Shown: positions 7,715 through 16,625, counted from the first letter of the stretch. The stretch is 32,102 nucleotides of DNA from an uncultured Bacteroidales bacterium (GCA_946410455.1 CAMKAJ010000028.1:1-32102); one strand, 5' to 3'. Made by a program: numbers and translations. The notes: a model not told the origin generated them from the sequence alone.

Positions 7715-9547
7715 ATGAAACGTATTGTCGCCATCTGTTTTATACTTCTGTCGCTAGCAGCATGCCATAAAGATATATTCCTCGACGTTGAGGGGAAGCA
7801 GGTTTACAACCTTTCCTCTTCACAAGTGAGGATTACCATTCCGGTATCTACAAATTCTGCTTCTTGGGAGTATGTTATTTATGCCGATGACACAAGTTGG
7901 CTGGTGGAGCAGAGTAAGTCGGATGGTGTTCTTACGCTGCTTGTCAAGGAGAATGATTCCACCGAGCCCAGAACTGCAAGCGTAGAGTTTTTTGCTCCCA
8001 CAATCGCTAAAGCTGCGGCCACAGAGTCTGTGAGTATCAAGCAGGCCGGTAAATTGCTTGAGCCGGAGATTTCGCTTCAGAGTCAAGTGGAGGCAGAATC
8101 GGGCGGAGGAGTTTTCGGTATTGACGTGAATACAAACCAAGTCGGGTGGGAGTGCGAAATTGTAGATGCGGGAGCCGAATGGTTGAGTGTATCGAATGTT
8201 GATGGCTATTTGCATCTTGACGTTCAACCTAATCCCACTGAATATGAACGTAGTGCAAGGGTGCGTCTTTATGCCCCCGACAAGGTTTCTGCGTTGGTGT
8301 ATGCAGATATTGTTGTGATTCAGAAAGCACTTATCATTTATTACGACCCTGTAAACCTTAGCGAAGCAGGCTCTTCTAATTGCTACATAATAACACATAA
8401 AGGAGAGTATAGTTTTGATGCCCGCGTGCGTGGCAACGGAGCAAGTACGAGCGGCCTTCCTGCTCCTACCCCCCTTGAGCCGGCCGGGGCAAAGCTTGTA
8501 TGGCAGACTGCCAAGGGCATGATAGAAGAGGTGTCCTATAAAGACGGAGCTATTAGTTTTGTGGCCAGTAAGATTCACGGCAGCGCGGTAATAGCTGCGA
8601 CAAACAATTCTGGTGATATTATCTGGAGCTGGCATATCTGGTTCCCGGCCGTGGCGATAGAAGAACTTGCATGCGAGTCTGGAAGCAAGATGATGAATCT
8701 TAATTTGGGCGCCCAGAATAATGAGCCGGCCAACATTAGCTCCCACGGAATGTTGTACCAGTGGGGCCGCAAAGATCCCTTCCCTTATTCGCCATATCCC
8801 AATAACGGCTCCATCACTACTTTGCCGATAAAGGTCTATGATATAGACGGCAATGCGGTTCCTACTGGACACACTGATATGTATAGCCTTCGCGACAACA
8901 GCCTGGCATTCAGTATTGCTCATCCTGAGACATGCATAAGCAACAACTATCAGTATGCTTCTTGCAGGGACTGGCTGCTGCCTGCAGAGTCTAACGGAGC
9001 TCTTTGGGGTAATCCGTCCGGCGACGAGAGGGTTAACGGTGCTTACTTACGCTCCGGCTCCAAGTCTATCTACGATCCCTGTCCCCTTGGGTGGAAGGTG
9101 GCTTCTATCAAGGATCTTGTTTACATGACAGAGAGCGGCGGTTACACCTGGGCTACCGGTGACACTCAGAGCGGTTTTGTGTTCAATGATCTTGGGGGGC
9201 CTGCGGAGGTGGCAGTCGTAGATCTGGACGGGGATGGCGTATATACTATGAAGGACTACAAGGATGGATGGACCATCTATCTGAATAAGAGTATGGACGT
9301 GCAGTCATACTTCCCGGCAGCCACCAGGTACGATGGACAGTACGCAATGCTTATGGGCAGCATGGTGGGCTTGTGGGGTAGCTATTGGACCAACACTGCA
9401 AACAATTCAGCAGGAATGACGCCAGGCTTGGCCGTGGGCATGAGCTTTGCTGTAAGAGGATATAACGGAGAAAATAACATAACCATCTCGCCTGTAGCCA
9501 GCGGCTCTCGGGCCGACGCTTATTCGGTGAGATGTATCAAAGAGTAA
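7715..9547 (+). CDS. BACON-domain lipoprotein with paralogous C-terminal domain
   Basis: A 610-residue lipoprotein (lipobox LAAC, Cys17). The reading frame is open upstream to a GTG at 7637, but that lies inside the terminator, so the ATG at 7715 before the signal peptide is the start. Two BACON-type beta-sandwich domains cover about 28-113 and 116-206, each ending in a SIKQAG or VIQKA strand; these domains bind mucin or carbohydrate, or act as spacers, in Bacteroidota. From about 320 on there is a region of the kind seen in Fibrobacter/Bacteroidota 'major paralogous' proteins (YQWGRKDPFP, RDWLLPAE, YDPCPLGWKVAS, ending YSVRCIKE). Functions of that domain are not established. It begins the second transcription unit; the next gene starts 4 bases after its stop. 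Confidence 0.85.
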   Translation: MKRIVAICFILLSLAACHKDIFLDVEGKQVYNLSSSQVRITIPVSTNSASWEYVIYADDTSWLVEQSKSDGVLTLLVKENDSTEPRTASVEFFAPTIAKAAATESVSIKQAGKLLEPEISLQSQVEAESGGGVFGIDVNTNQVGWECEIVDAGAEWLSVSNVDGYLHLDVQPNPTEYERSARVRLYAPDKVSALVYADIVVIQKALIIYYDPVNLSEAGSSNCYIITHKGEYSFDARVRGNGASTSGLPAPTPLEPAGAKLVWQTAKGMIEEVSYKDGAISFVASKIHGSAVIAATNNSGDIIWSWHIWFPAVAIEELACESGSKMMNLNLGAQNNEPANISSHGMLYQWGRKDPFPYSPYPNNGSITTLPIKVYDIDGNAVPTGHTDMYSLRDNSLAFSIAHPETCISNNYQYASCRDWLLPAESNGALWGNPSGDERVNGAYLRSGSKSIYDPCPLGWKVASIKDLVYMTESGGYTWATGDTQSGFVFNDLGGPAEVAVVDLDGDGVYTMKDYKDGWTIYLNKSMDVQSYFPAATRYDGQYAMLMGSMVGLWGSYWTNTANNSAGMTPGLAVGMSFAVRGYNGENNITISPVASGSRADAYSVRCIKE

Positions 9548-9551
9548 TATA

Positions 9552-10226
9552 ATGAAACGCTTTTCAACTATCATTGCATGCGCATTGTTGAGCTTTGCTG
9601 CAGCTGCGCAGTCTTTTTCGCCCACCACTACCTGGCCCTATATCTATGCTGATTTTACTGAGGGAGAGATTCTTTCTCAGGATGGCGCAAAGAAGCAGGG
9701 CTTGCTGAACGTTAGTCTGGTGCGCTCTACCCTGCATTTCATAGACGGTGAGTTCATCAAGGAAGTCGCTCCCGGAACGGTATTCTCCGTGAGAATTGGC
9801 AACGACTACTATATCAATGCTGGTGGCAGCCTGATGAAGATCCTGGCTCAGAACGACAATGGATATGTGGCTGAATCTACAGAAATCGACATGGTGAAGC
9901 TCAATTCTACCGAAGCCGCTTATGGTTCTTCTTCTACTACCCTGGGCACTATGGCTCTTAGCTCCCTGGAGGGAATTGGTGCAACCAACTCCAACAGCAG
10001 TCTCAATCACATGGAACTCAAGAACAGCAAGGAGGATGGAAAGACTCTTCCGCTGATTCAAAAGAAATACCTTTTTGTGAACGGAAAGATAGTCTATGCT
10101 ACGCGCAAGGACGTGCAGGCCGTTTCCGACCCGGCCGACTTCAAAGTTTTCCTGAAGGAAAACAAAATCAAATGGAATAATCCGCAGTCTTTGCTGACAG
10201 TAGTGGATTACCTGGCAAAGCAGTAA
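9552..10226 (+). CDS. Exported protein of unknown function
   Basis: A 224-residue protein with a cleavable signal peptide (likely after AAA near residue 19, before QSFSP). I do not recognise the family. The mature part starts with a short beta-rich section (TTTWPYIYADFTEGEI), has a Ser/Thr/Asn-rich centre (about 120-155) and a Lys-rich C-terminal part with a possible helix. No lipobox, no cysteine after the signal, and no membrane segment apart from the signal are seen, so it is probably periplasmic or secreted. It sits between the BACON lipoprotein and the subtilase with 4- and 3-base gaps, so co-expression is near certain; a role as chaperone, inhibitor or partner of the peptidase is possible but unsupported. 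Confidence 0.8.
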   Translation: MKRFSTIIACALLSFAAAAQSFSPTTTWPYIYADFTEGEILSQDGAKKQGLLNVSLVRSTLHFIDGEFIKEVAPGTVFSVRIGNDYYINAGGSLMKILAQNDNGYVAESTEIDMVKLNSTEAAYGSSSTTLGTMALSSLEGIGATNSNSSLNHMELKNSKEDGKTLPLIQKKYLFVNGKIVYATRKDVQAVSDPADFKVFLKENKIKWNNPQSLLTVVDYLAKQ

Positions 10227-10229
10227 GAG

Positions 10230-12848
10230 ATGACAAAAAAGTTTTTTTATAGTGCGGCTCTGGCCTGTTTACTCTTCTGCGCTTGCGAAAGCCTGGAGGA
10301 GGATGTTGAGGTGCCGGTAACGCCGCAAGAAGATGTTGTTAACGAGACCTCGCTCATTCCCGGACAGATGATTATCGAGCTGTCCGACGAGTTGGTGGAG
10401 CAGTTGGAGGCGGATCTGGCACAGGGTAACTTCGTGCAGACCAAGTCCGGCGCAGTGAATTCGGTGTTCCAGGGCATAGGAGCCACGAAGGTGGAACGCC
10501 TATATCCTGATGCAGGAGAGTGGGAACCACGTCACCGCGAGGCTGGGCTTCATAAGTGGTACCGCATTACCTATGATCCCTCGCTGCCTCAGACTAAAGC
10601 TGTGAGAAGTATTGACGAAATCCCCGGAGTCGTGTATTCTGAGCCGGTGCGCCGCGTTAAGTCTACCGCTACGTTCAACGATCCCAAGCTGCCTGAACAG
10701 TGGCATTATTATAACAACGGAACGCTCACTGCAAAGCACAAGGCGGGTTGTGATATCAACGTTGTGCCTGTGTGGGAGCGCTATACCGGCGGTACTTCTA
10801 ATGTGATAGTTTCTGTAGAAGACGGAGGTATTGACCTTGAACATGAAGACCTTGCTGCGGTATGCATGAAGGGTGGAGCCAACGGAAGCAAAAATTTTGT
10901 TACCGGCAGCTACCAAATATCAGCTCACTCCCACGGTACGCATGTGGCCGGCACCATTGGAGCCATCAACAACAATGGCAAAGGCGTGAGTGGTATCGCC
11001 GGAGGCCTTGACGGCAAAGGCGGCGTTACGCTTATGTCATGCCAAGTGTTCCAGCACAATCCCGACGATCCCAAACATGACCTCTCTGGAGGGTTCCACG
11101 AGGCTATGGTATGGGCTGCAGATCATGGCGCAGTTATCTCCCAGAATAGCTGGAGTAACGTGTACGACAGCGAAGAAGATGCAAAGCGGGGGAGCGCCGG
11201 CTCTATGTCGAGCGCCATAGACTACTTTATCAAGTATGCCGGCACAGATGCCAATGGCTACCAGACAGGCCCTATGAAGGGCGGTGTGGTTATCTTCGCC
11301 GCTGGCAACGAGGCATGGAGTATAGGATGGCCCGCAGCCTATGAGCCTGTGATTGCCGTAGGTTCCGTGGCTCCAGACTATACTCGTGCATACTATTCCA
11401 ACTATGGTTCATGGATAGATTTGGCTGCACCCGGAGGCTCTGCGTACTATGAAAAGGGAGAAGTTTTGAGTACAAGCCCTGACAATAGTTATACATGGGC
11501 TCAGGGTACCTCTATGGCCTGCCCTCATGTAAGTGGAGTTGCAGCGCTGTTGGTTTCTTACTACGGTGGAGCTGGCTTTACCAACGAAATGCTCACAACC
11601 CGTTTGCTTGGCGGAGCCAACCGCAAGGCGCTTTCTTCAGCTACCAATATTGGTCCGCTCCTGGATGCCATGGGCGCATTCTCTTACGGCAGTTCCGCCC
11701 CACCCGAGGCTCCGTCTTCGCATAGCGTGAACGTTCACTCCAACTTCCTCGACTTCAGTTGGAAGGTTACTTCCGACCCGGATGACTTCAAGGCCTATGG
11801 CTTCATAATTTTGGCGTCTAAAGATGAGGCTTATCTCAGGAATTTAGATTTGCGCAACATTCCTTCAGACATTGCCCGCAAATCTGTAGAGACAGGCAGT
11901 GCAAAGGTGGGTTCTTTGATTGAAGGTACTATTTCCGGGTTGGATTTTGAGACAGATTATTATACTGCAGTTGCAGCATACGACTACAGCAATAATTTCT
12001 CTGCCTTGTCTCCGGTGGTAAGGGTGCATACAGGTCCTAATCTTGCTCCTGTAATTGTCACTGAAACCCCGGGCCCTGTACAGGTAAAGTCGCATGAGAC
12101 CTTGAACATTGAGTTTGATATTTACGATCCAGACGGCCACGGTATAAACGTATTCTTTACCCCTGGTTCGAATGCGGCTGTAAACACCTTGTTGCCTTCC
12201 GGTAAGTACAGAGTTACTATCAGCGGCAAGGATGCCGATGCGGGCACATATTATGCCGTTTATACTGTCACCGATGAATTTGGTCTGTCTTCTTCATTTA
12301 CGCTTCGATACCAGATAATGGAAAATCATCCTCCGCAGGCAGTATCCAATCCGGAGAATTTGATTTTCACCTCAATGGCGCAGAAGAAAGCTCTTAATAT
12401 GGAGAATTATGTGTCCGATCCTGACGGAGAGCAGCTCACATATACTTTCCATATGAATCCCGTGGGTTTGGTACATCTCAATCAGGTAGAGAATACGCTC
12501 AATCTCACAACTCTTGATTATGGCCTGGCGCGTGTGAGCATTACCGGTACCGATATCAAGGGAGAAAAAGCTACTATATCGTTCAATGTTTTGATTCGCG
12601 ACCCCGAGTCCGACCCTGACGTGTATCCTACCCAGGTCAAGGATTATCTGAGCATCAGCGACGGAGAGGAGAAGGCGATATCTATCACCATTTCTAACTC
12701 CGCTGGTACTGTGCTGTATGCAGGCTCCGTTACCTGCGACGCTTTTGACCCTGCGCGTATTGATATGAGCAATTGGGCTCCCGGACGCTACGGAGTTGTG
12801 GTGGTATCTGGCAGCAAGACATTTAAAACCACGGTTGTAAAGGTATGA
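10230..12848 (+). CDS. Subtilisin-like S8 peptidase with T9SS-type C-terminal domain
   Basis: An 872-residue secreted serine peptidase. The triad is visible: Asp198 (VEDGGID, with DGG instead of the usual DTG), His235 (HGTHVAGT) and Ser428 (GTSMACPHVSG); Asn360 (FAAGN) is the oxyanion residue. Residues about 45-145 resemble an inhibitory propeptide of fervidolysin type. After the catalytic domain (about 165-460) come an FN3-like domain (about 490-600), two Ig/cadherin-like segments with the DPDG motif, and a last 74-residue domain (799-872) from YPTQVKDYLS through the NWAPGRYGVVVV segment to TTVVKV, which matches the type A T9SS sorting signal pattern. The signal peptide ends CLLFCAC, so it may also be a lipoprotein signal (Cys19), which is unusual for a T9SS cargo. 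It likely degrades proteins at the cell surface. Confidence 0.92.
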   Translation: MTKKFFYSAALACLLFCACESLEEDVEVPVTPQEDVVNETSLIPGQMIIELSDELVEQLEADLAQGNFVQTKSGAVNSVFQGIGATKVERLYPDAGEWEPRHREAGLHKWYRITYDPSLPQTKAVRSIDEIPGVVYSEPVRRVKSTATFNDPKLPEQWHYYNNGTLTAKHKAGCDINVVPVWERYTGGTSNVIVSVEDGGIDLEHEDLAAVCMKGGANGSKNFVTGSYQISAHSHGTHVAGTIGAINNNGKGVSGIAGGLDGKGGVTLMSCQVFQHNPDDPKHDLSGGFHEAMVWAADHGAVISQNSWSNVYDSEEDAKRGSAGSMSSAIDYFIKYAGTDANGYQTGPMKGGVVIFAAGNEAWSIGWPAAYEPVIAVGSVAPDYTRAYYSNYGSWIDLAAPGGSAYYEKGEVLSTSPDNSYTWAQGTSMACPHVSGVAALLVSYYGGAGFTNEMLTTRLLGGANRKALSSATNIGPLLDAMGAFSYGSSAPPEAPSSHSVNVHSNFLDFSWKVTSDPDDFKAYGFIILASKDEAYLRNLDLRNIPSDIARKSVETGSAKVGSLIEGTISGLDFETDYYTAVAAYDYSNNFSALSPVVRVHTGPNLAPVIVTETPGPVQVKSHETLNIEFDIYDPDGHGINVFFTPGSNAAVNTLLPSGKYRVTISGKDADAGTYYAVYTVTDEFGLSSSFTLRYQIMENHPPQAVSNPENLIFTSMAQKKALNMENYVSDPDGEQLTYTFHMNPVGLVHLNQVENTLNLTTLDYGLARVSITGTDIKGEKATISFNVLIRDPESDPDVYPTQVKDYLSISDGEEKAISITISNSAGTVLYAGSVTCDAFDPARIDMSNWAPGRYGVVVVSGSKTFKTTVVKV

Positions 12849-12853
12849 GAGTT

Positions 12854-13747
12854 ATGAAAAAGACGTTTGCAATCTTTTCTGTTGCCCTGGCCTGCTTCAC
12901 ATTGCGTGCCCAGGACGCCGCTTCCGTGGCAATGCCCTTCAGTGTAGTGCCGCGCAATGTGAGTACGCTCGCTAAGGGTGGAGTTACAAGTGCCGAAGCT
13001 GCCGCAGTGCGCCTGCTTGGCGATGCCGGGCTGGACGTGAACGCCTCCTGGTTCAGCTGGGCTCCGCAGGGAGTGTCGTCCAACAATATTAACGTTGACG
13101 CTTATGCCAAGCTTTCCCAGAGGTTCTCTCTGGATGCGCAATTTGCCCTGGATATGTCTCCTAACGCGGTAATTTTTACCGATGATGGCTCAAAGAAGGG
13201 GACTTTTGCCCCTAAAGACATGCTCATCAAGCTGGGCGCTGCTTACAGAATTACCCCTGAGCTGAGTGCGGGAGTGGATCTTAAGTTCATGAACAGCACT
13301 CTCGCGGCCAAGAATTCTTACAGCGCAGTGGGGGCTGATATTATGGCAGCATACAGTTTTGGCGGCGCCAAACTGGCTGCCGGCGTGACTTCTCTCGGAA
13401 CTTCGGTTAAGGCCTCCGATGGCACCACCTTCGCTCTTCCTACAGCGGCTACGGTGGCAGGAAAGTATAATTTGAGCTTTGCGCAGAAGCACTCCTTGGA
13501 GGCGGCTGCTCAGGTTGACTACTTCTTCAAGGGTGGAGTACGTGCCGGCGTGGGAGCTGAATACGGCTTCAACGACTTGGTCTTCGCCCGCGTGGGCTAC
13601 AGCCTCGGGCTCAAGAGTCCGGTTCCTACCTATTTGTCTGTGGGACTCGGAGCTAAGTTCTCGGGTATATGCATAAATGCGGCCTACCTGGTAGGGTCTG
13701 CCGCAATTGCTAACACTCTAGCTATAGGAGCAGGATACACCTTCTAG
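12854..13747 (+). CDS. PorV/PorQ-family outer membrane beta-barrel
   Basis: A 297-residue barrel of the PorV/PorQ (FadL-like) family. In the type IX secretion system PorV carries cargo from the translocon to the attachment complex by binding the cargo's C-terminal domain. Signal peptide cleavage is likely after LRA, before QDAAS. Family features are the early RNVSTLAKGGVTSAEA segment, alternating strands with Gly/Ala-rich turns (VGADIMAAYSFG, ARVGYSLG), and a terminal strand ending GAGYTF. An ATG at 12845 overlaps the subtilase stop and is in frame; the ATG at 12854 is preferred because MKK begins the signal. Either way translation is coupled to the subtilase, its likely cargo. Whether it is PorV itself or a cargo-specific paralogue cannot be told here. 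Confidence 0.82.
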   Translation: MKKTFAIFSVALACFTLRAQDAASVAMPFSVVPRNVSTLAKGGVTSAEAAAVRLLGDAGLDVNASWFSWAPQGVSSNNINVDAYAKLSQRFSLDAQFALDMSPNAVIFTDDGSKKGTFAPKDMLIKLGAAYRITPELSAGVDLKFMNSTLAAKNSYSAVGADIMAAYSFGGAKLAAGVTSLGTSVKASDGTTFALPTAATVAGKYNLSFAQKHSLEAAAQVDYFFKGGVRAGVGAEYGFNDLVFARVGYSLGLKSPVPTYLSVGLGAKFSGICINAAYLVGSAAIANTLAIGAGYTF

Positions 13748-13760
13748 AGGGTATCCTGCT
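13729..13760. terminator. Hairpin over convergent stop codons (bidirectional terminator candidate)
   Basis: AGCAGGATAC (13729-13738) is perfectly complementary to GTATCCTGCT (13751-13760), extended by two more pairs around a bulged A. The loop contains CTAG (13744-13747), which supplies the stop codon of both convergent genes. There is only a weak T-run on either side, so it may block transcription or protect 3' ends rather than act as a classic terminator. Confidence 0.6.
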
Positions 13761-15087
13761 TAAGACTTTCTATATACTCGTCTATACGGCGCAGTTCGCG
13801 CGGTATTCGTATATGTTGCGGGCAGTGCGGTGTGCATTGCCCGCAACTTATGCAATGGTCTGCCTGGCGTATGGATTCTACGGCCTTGTTGTAGGCGGCC
13901 AGGTAGCGGCGCCGCTCGCGAGCGTAGTGTTCCTGCTCTTTGTTGGCTACGTAGGTGCCCTCCGTCACGCTGTCGTCGTAGAAGCGGAAGATTCCTGGGA
14001 TGTTGATGCCGTAGGGGCATGGCATGCAGTACTGGCAGCCGGTACAGCCTACCAGCGGGAAGCGCTCGTGCTCGTCGGCTATCTGCTCCAGCAGCGCGAA
14101 GTCTCTCTCGTTCAGCGGTTCGAAGTTGCAGAATGTGCGCAGGTTGTCGTCCAGGTGCTCCATGTAGGTCATGCCGCTCAGGGCGGTGAGCACTTTGGGG
14201 AAGCTGCCGCAGAAGCGGAAGGCCCAGGAGGCAATGCTCCTGTCTGGCTCCACTGCCTTGAGCCTGTCTGCCAGGGGCTTGGGGAGTGAGCCCAGGGAGC
14301 CGCCGCGCAGTGGCTCCATTATCACTACCGGGATGTCGCGCGCCGCCAGCTGCTCGTAGAGGTATTTGGCGTTAGTGTTGCGTCTGCCGGCATGCGTCCA
14401 GTCTATGTAGTTCATCTGTATCTGCACGAAGTCCCAATGGTACTTCTCGTGTGCTGCCATCATGGTGTCGAACCCTTCTTGCTGGCTGTGGATAGAGAAT
14501 CCCAGGTTGCGGATGCGTCCGGCTTCGCGTTCTTTGAGCAGGAAGCTCAGTATTCCTGTGTCTTCGAAGCGCGACTTGAAGTCGGCTGCGCTGCCAATAG
14601 CGTGAAGCAGGTAGTAGTCTATGTGGTCTGTCTGGAAGATTTCCAGGGAGCGACGGTACATTTTTACCGAATTGTCGTATGTGGCGTCGGCAAAGTTGGA
14701 GAGCTTGGTGGCCAGTAGCCACTCCTCGCGGGGGTGTCGATTGAGGGCAACTGCGCTGGCCCTCTCGGAATCTCCGCGCAGGTACACGGGGGAGGTGTCG
14801 AAGTAGTTGACTCCGTGGGCCAGTGCCTTGTCTACCAGCTCATTAACTTTCTCCTGGTCTATAATGTCCTTTCCATCCGCATCCTTGGTCATGGGCCAGC
14901 GCATGCAGCCGTATCCCAGCAATCCTATGCCAGGGTAGTTCTGCGCCACCTTCCCGCTGTACCCATTGTCGCTTTCGTGCCCAATTATGCCGTCATTCCC
15001 GGCTTGACCGGGAATCCCATTGCAAGCAGCAAGTCCGGCGGCCGCCGTGGCCGCAGCAGATGTCTTTAAGAATTTTCTCCTGTCCAT
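13744..15087 (-). CDS. Tat-exported aldo/keto reductase with two 4Fe-4S clusters
   Basis: A 447-residue protein. The start at 15087 is chosen because it begins a twin-arginine signal (DRRKFLK, RR at 3-4) that ends in a lipobox LAAC (Cys22), suggesting a folded, cofactor-loaded lipoprotein exported by Tat. The aldo/keto reductase tetrad is complete: Asp97 and Tyr102 (FDTSPVY), Lys128 (ATKLS), His162 (LLHAIG). The C-terminus has two ferredoxin quartets: Cys348/351/354/357 and Cys412/415/418/422. It probably takes electrons from the membrane polyferredoxin encoded just upstream (its start overlaps that gene by 22 bases) and reduces a carbonyl substrate in the periplasm; the substrate is unknown. 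Proteins of this architecture are common in Bacteroidota and Firmicutes. Confidence 0.93.
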   Translation of the reverse strand: MDRRKFLKTSAAATAAAGLAACNGIPGQAGNDGIIGHESDNGYSGKVAQNYPGIGLLGYGCMRWPMTKDADGKDIIDQEKVNELVDKALAHGVNYFDTSPVYLRGDSERASAVALNRHPREEWLLATKLSNFADATYDNSVKMYRRSLEIFQTDHIDYYLLHAIGSAADFKSRFEDTGILSFLLKEREAGRIRNLGFSIHSQQEGFDTMMAAHEKYHWDFVQIQMNYIDWTHAGRRNTNAKYLYEQLAARDIPVVIMEPLRGGSLGSLPKPLADRLKAVEPDRSIASWAFRFCGSFPKVLTALSGMTYMEHLDDNLRTFCNFEPLNERDFALLEQIADEHERFPLVGCTGCQYCMPCPYGINIPGIFRFYDDSVTEGTYVANKEQEHYARERRRYLAAYNKAVESIRQADHCISCGQCTPHCPQHIRIPRELRRIDEYIESLKQDTL

Positions 15088-16625
15088 AGCACTTGATTCC
15101 TGTGGGTTTCTAATCCGTTGACCGTTATTGCGCTGATGGGGCGCGAGGGGCATAGGTATTCGCATTTGCCGCACCCGATGCAAAGGCTCTCCATGACTAC
15201 AGGGCGCCGCACGCCGTCTGTGCTGACCATGCTGATGGCGCCTGTGGGGCAGCCGCGCGCGCATTTGCCGCAGCCGGCTTCGCCCTTGGCGGCAAGGCAC
15301 AGTTCTGCATTTACGCTTGCGTGCCCAATGCTGATGAGGGTTTTGGCTTCACGCGCTACAGGCAATATGGCGTCTGTGGGGCATACGCTGGTGCAGGCGG
15401 TGCATTCCGGACGGCAATAGCCGTTTTCGTAGCCCATCTGAGGCTGGAGGAAGTGAGCGAGGTCTGAGGAAGGACGCAGTACCCCGTTGGAACAGGCTGC
15501 GATGCAAAGCTGGCAGGCGGTGCAGGCATCGTAGAAGTGTTTGACACTGCCCGACCCCGGTGGCACCAGCCTCGGCTCACGCTCCAGCGGAACTTTTGGC
15601 TCCATCGGTGCCAGTCCGCCGTCCACCTTCATATTCTGCGCCGCAGCCGTAGCCCCCGCTCCGATAACTGCTGCTCCCGTTGCTATAAATGCCCTGCGGC
15701 TAACGGTGCCTTTAGGGGTATCTTCATCCTCTTCGCCGCGCTCGGCGTCCGCAGGAGCTGCAGATCCGGCTACATCCATCCTCGCTGATTCCGCTGCCAT
15801 GGGCAGCGGGCTGCGGCTGAGTATCGCCGGATCTGCACTCCTGTCTCCAGCTGATTCGCGCGGCGAAGCGAAGCCGTAGCGAAGGCCGCCGAGTTTGCAG
15901 AAGTCAACGCAGTCGAAACAATCTACGCAACGCGAAGCATCCACCGTATGCAACTTGTCGTCGATACACGAAGCCTTGCAGACATGAGCACACGCCCCGC
16001 ACTTCACGCACTTGTCTTCATCAAAGCGCACCTGCAGCAACGAGAAGCGACTCACGCATCCCAGTAAGGTGCCAACTGGGCACACATTGTTGCACCATGC
16101 CCGTCCCCAAACCCAAGCGCAGACCGCAATAATCACGAAAGTCGCTCCCGCAGCAATCAGCAGCTGTGCGGGCCCCCCGCCAACAGCGGCCAGTACCATG
16201 CGCCCATAAGCGCTGTAAGGCCCTATGAGGGCTGTAATCAGCTGAAGGTCAACAATTAGGCTGGCAATGAGCAGGGCGGCCACAGGGTATCGCACCCAGG
16301 AACGCTCTTTATTAAAACTGTACTTTTTGTGCAGGGGCTTGATCCATCTGCCAAGAGTCTTGCGCAGCCAGATAATGAGGTCCTGAAACACCCCCAAGGG
16401 GCACAGCACCGAGCAATAGAGACGCCCGAAGAGCCAGGTAAAGAGCACAATGCCCAGCAGCACGGCAATATTGCCCAAGCTCGCACTTATAATAACGCGG
16501 GTAAGCGCGGGCAGGAACTGCAGGCTGCTCAGCCAGCCCCACCAATCGTGGCCAATACCCACAAAAAGCAGCGTTATGCACACAAAGCACAGCGCTGCAA
16601 GAACTATTCTGATTTTTCTCAACAT
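15066..16625 (-). CDS. Membrane polyferredoxin, NapH-like, with internal Tat motif
   Basis: A 519-residue electron-transfer protein. Residues 1-190 have about four membrane helices and the two NapH/CcoG/RsxA-type motifs CSVLCPLG (Cys71, 75) and CNNVCPVG (Cys178, 182). Two 4Fe-4S quartets follow (Cys206-216, Cys233-243), then an acidic, Ala/Ser-rich linker (about 250-308), a second hydrophobic segment preceded by SRRAFIATG (RR at 310-311), and four further Cys clusters (368-378, 404-415, 443-459, 482-492). The layout is that of a NapH-type domain fused to a NapG/NapF-like ferredoxin, with the ferredoxin part likely on the outer face of the inner membrane through the internal Tat signal. It would pass electrons from quinol to the reductase of the next gene. 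It starts 3 bases after the phosphatase stop. Confidence 0.9.
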   Translation of the reverse strand: MLRKIRIVLAALCFVCITLLFVGIGHDWWGWLSSLQFLPALTRVIISASLGNIAVLLGIVLFTWLFGRLYCSVLCPLGVFQDLIIWLRKTLGRWIKPLHKKYSFNKERSWVRYPVAALLIASLIVDLQLITALIGPYSAYGRMVLAAVGGGPAQLLIAAGATFVIIAVCAWVWGRAWCNNVCPVGTLLGCVSRFSLLQVRFDEDKCVKCGACAHVCKASCIDDKLHTVDASRCVDCFDCVDFCKLGGLRYGFASPRESAGDRSADPAILSRSPLPMAAESARMDVAGSAAPADAERGEEDEDTPKGTVSRRAFIATGAAVIGAGATAAAQNMKVDGGLAPMEPKVPLEREPRLVPPGSGSVKHFYDACTACQLCIAACSNGVLRPSSDLAHFLQPQMGYENGYCRPECTACTSVCPTDAILPVAREAKTLISIGHASVNAELCLAAKGEAGCGKCARGCPTGAISMVSTDGVRRPVVMESLCIGCGKCEYLCPSRPISAITVNGLETHRNQVLWTGENS

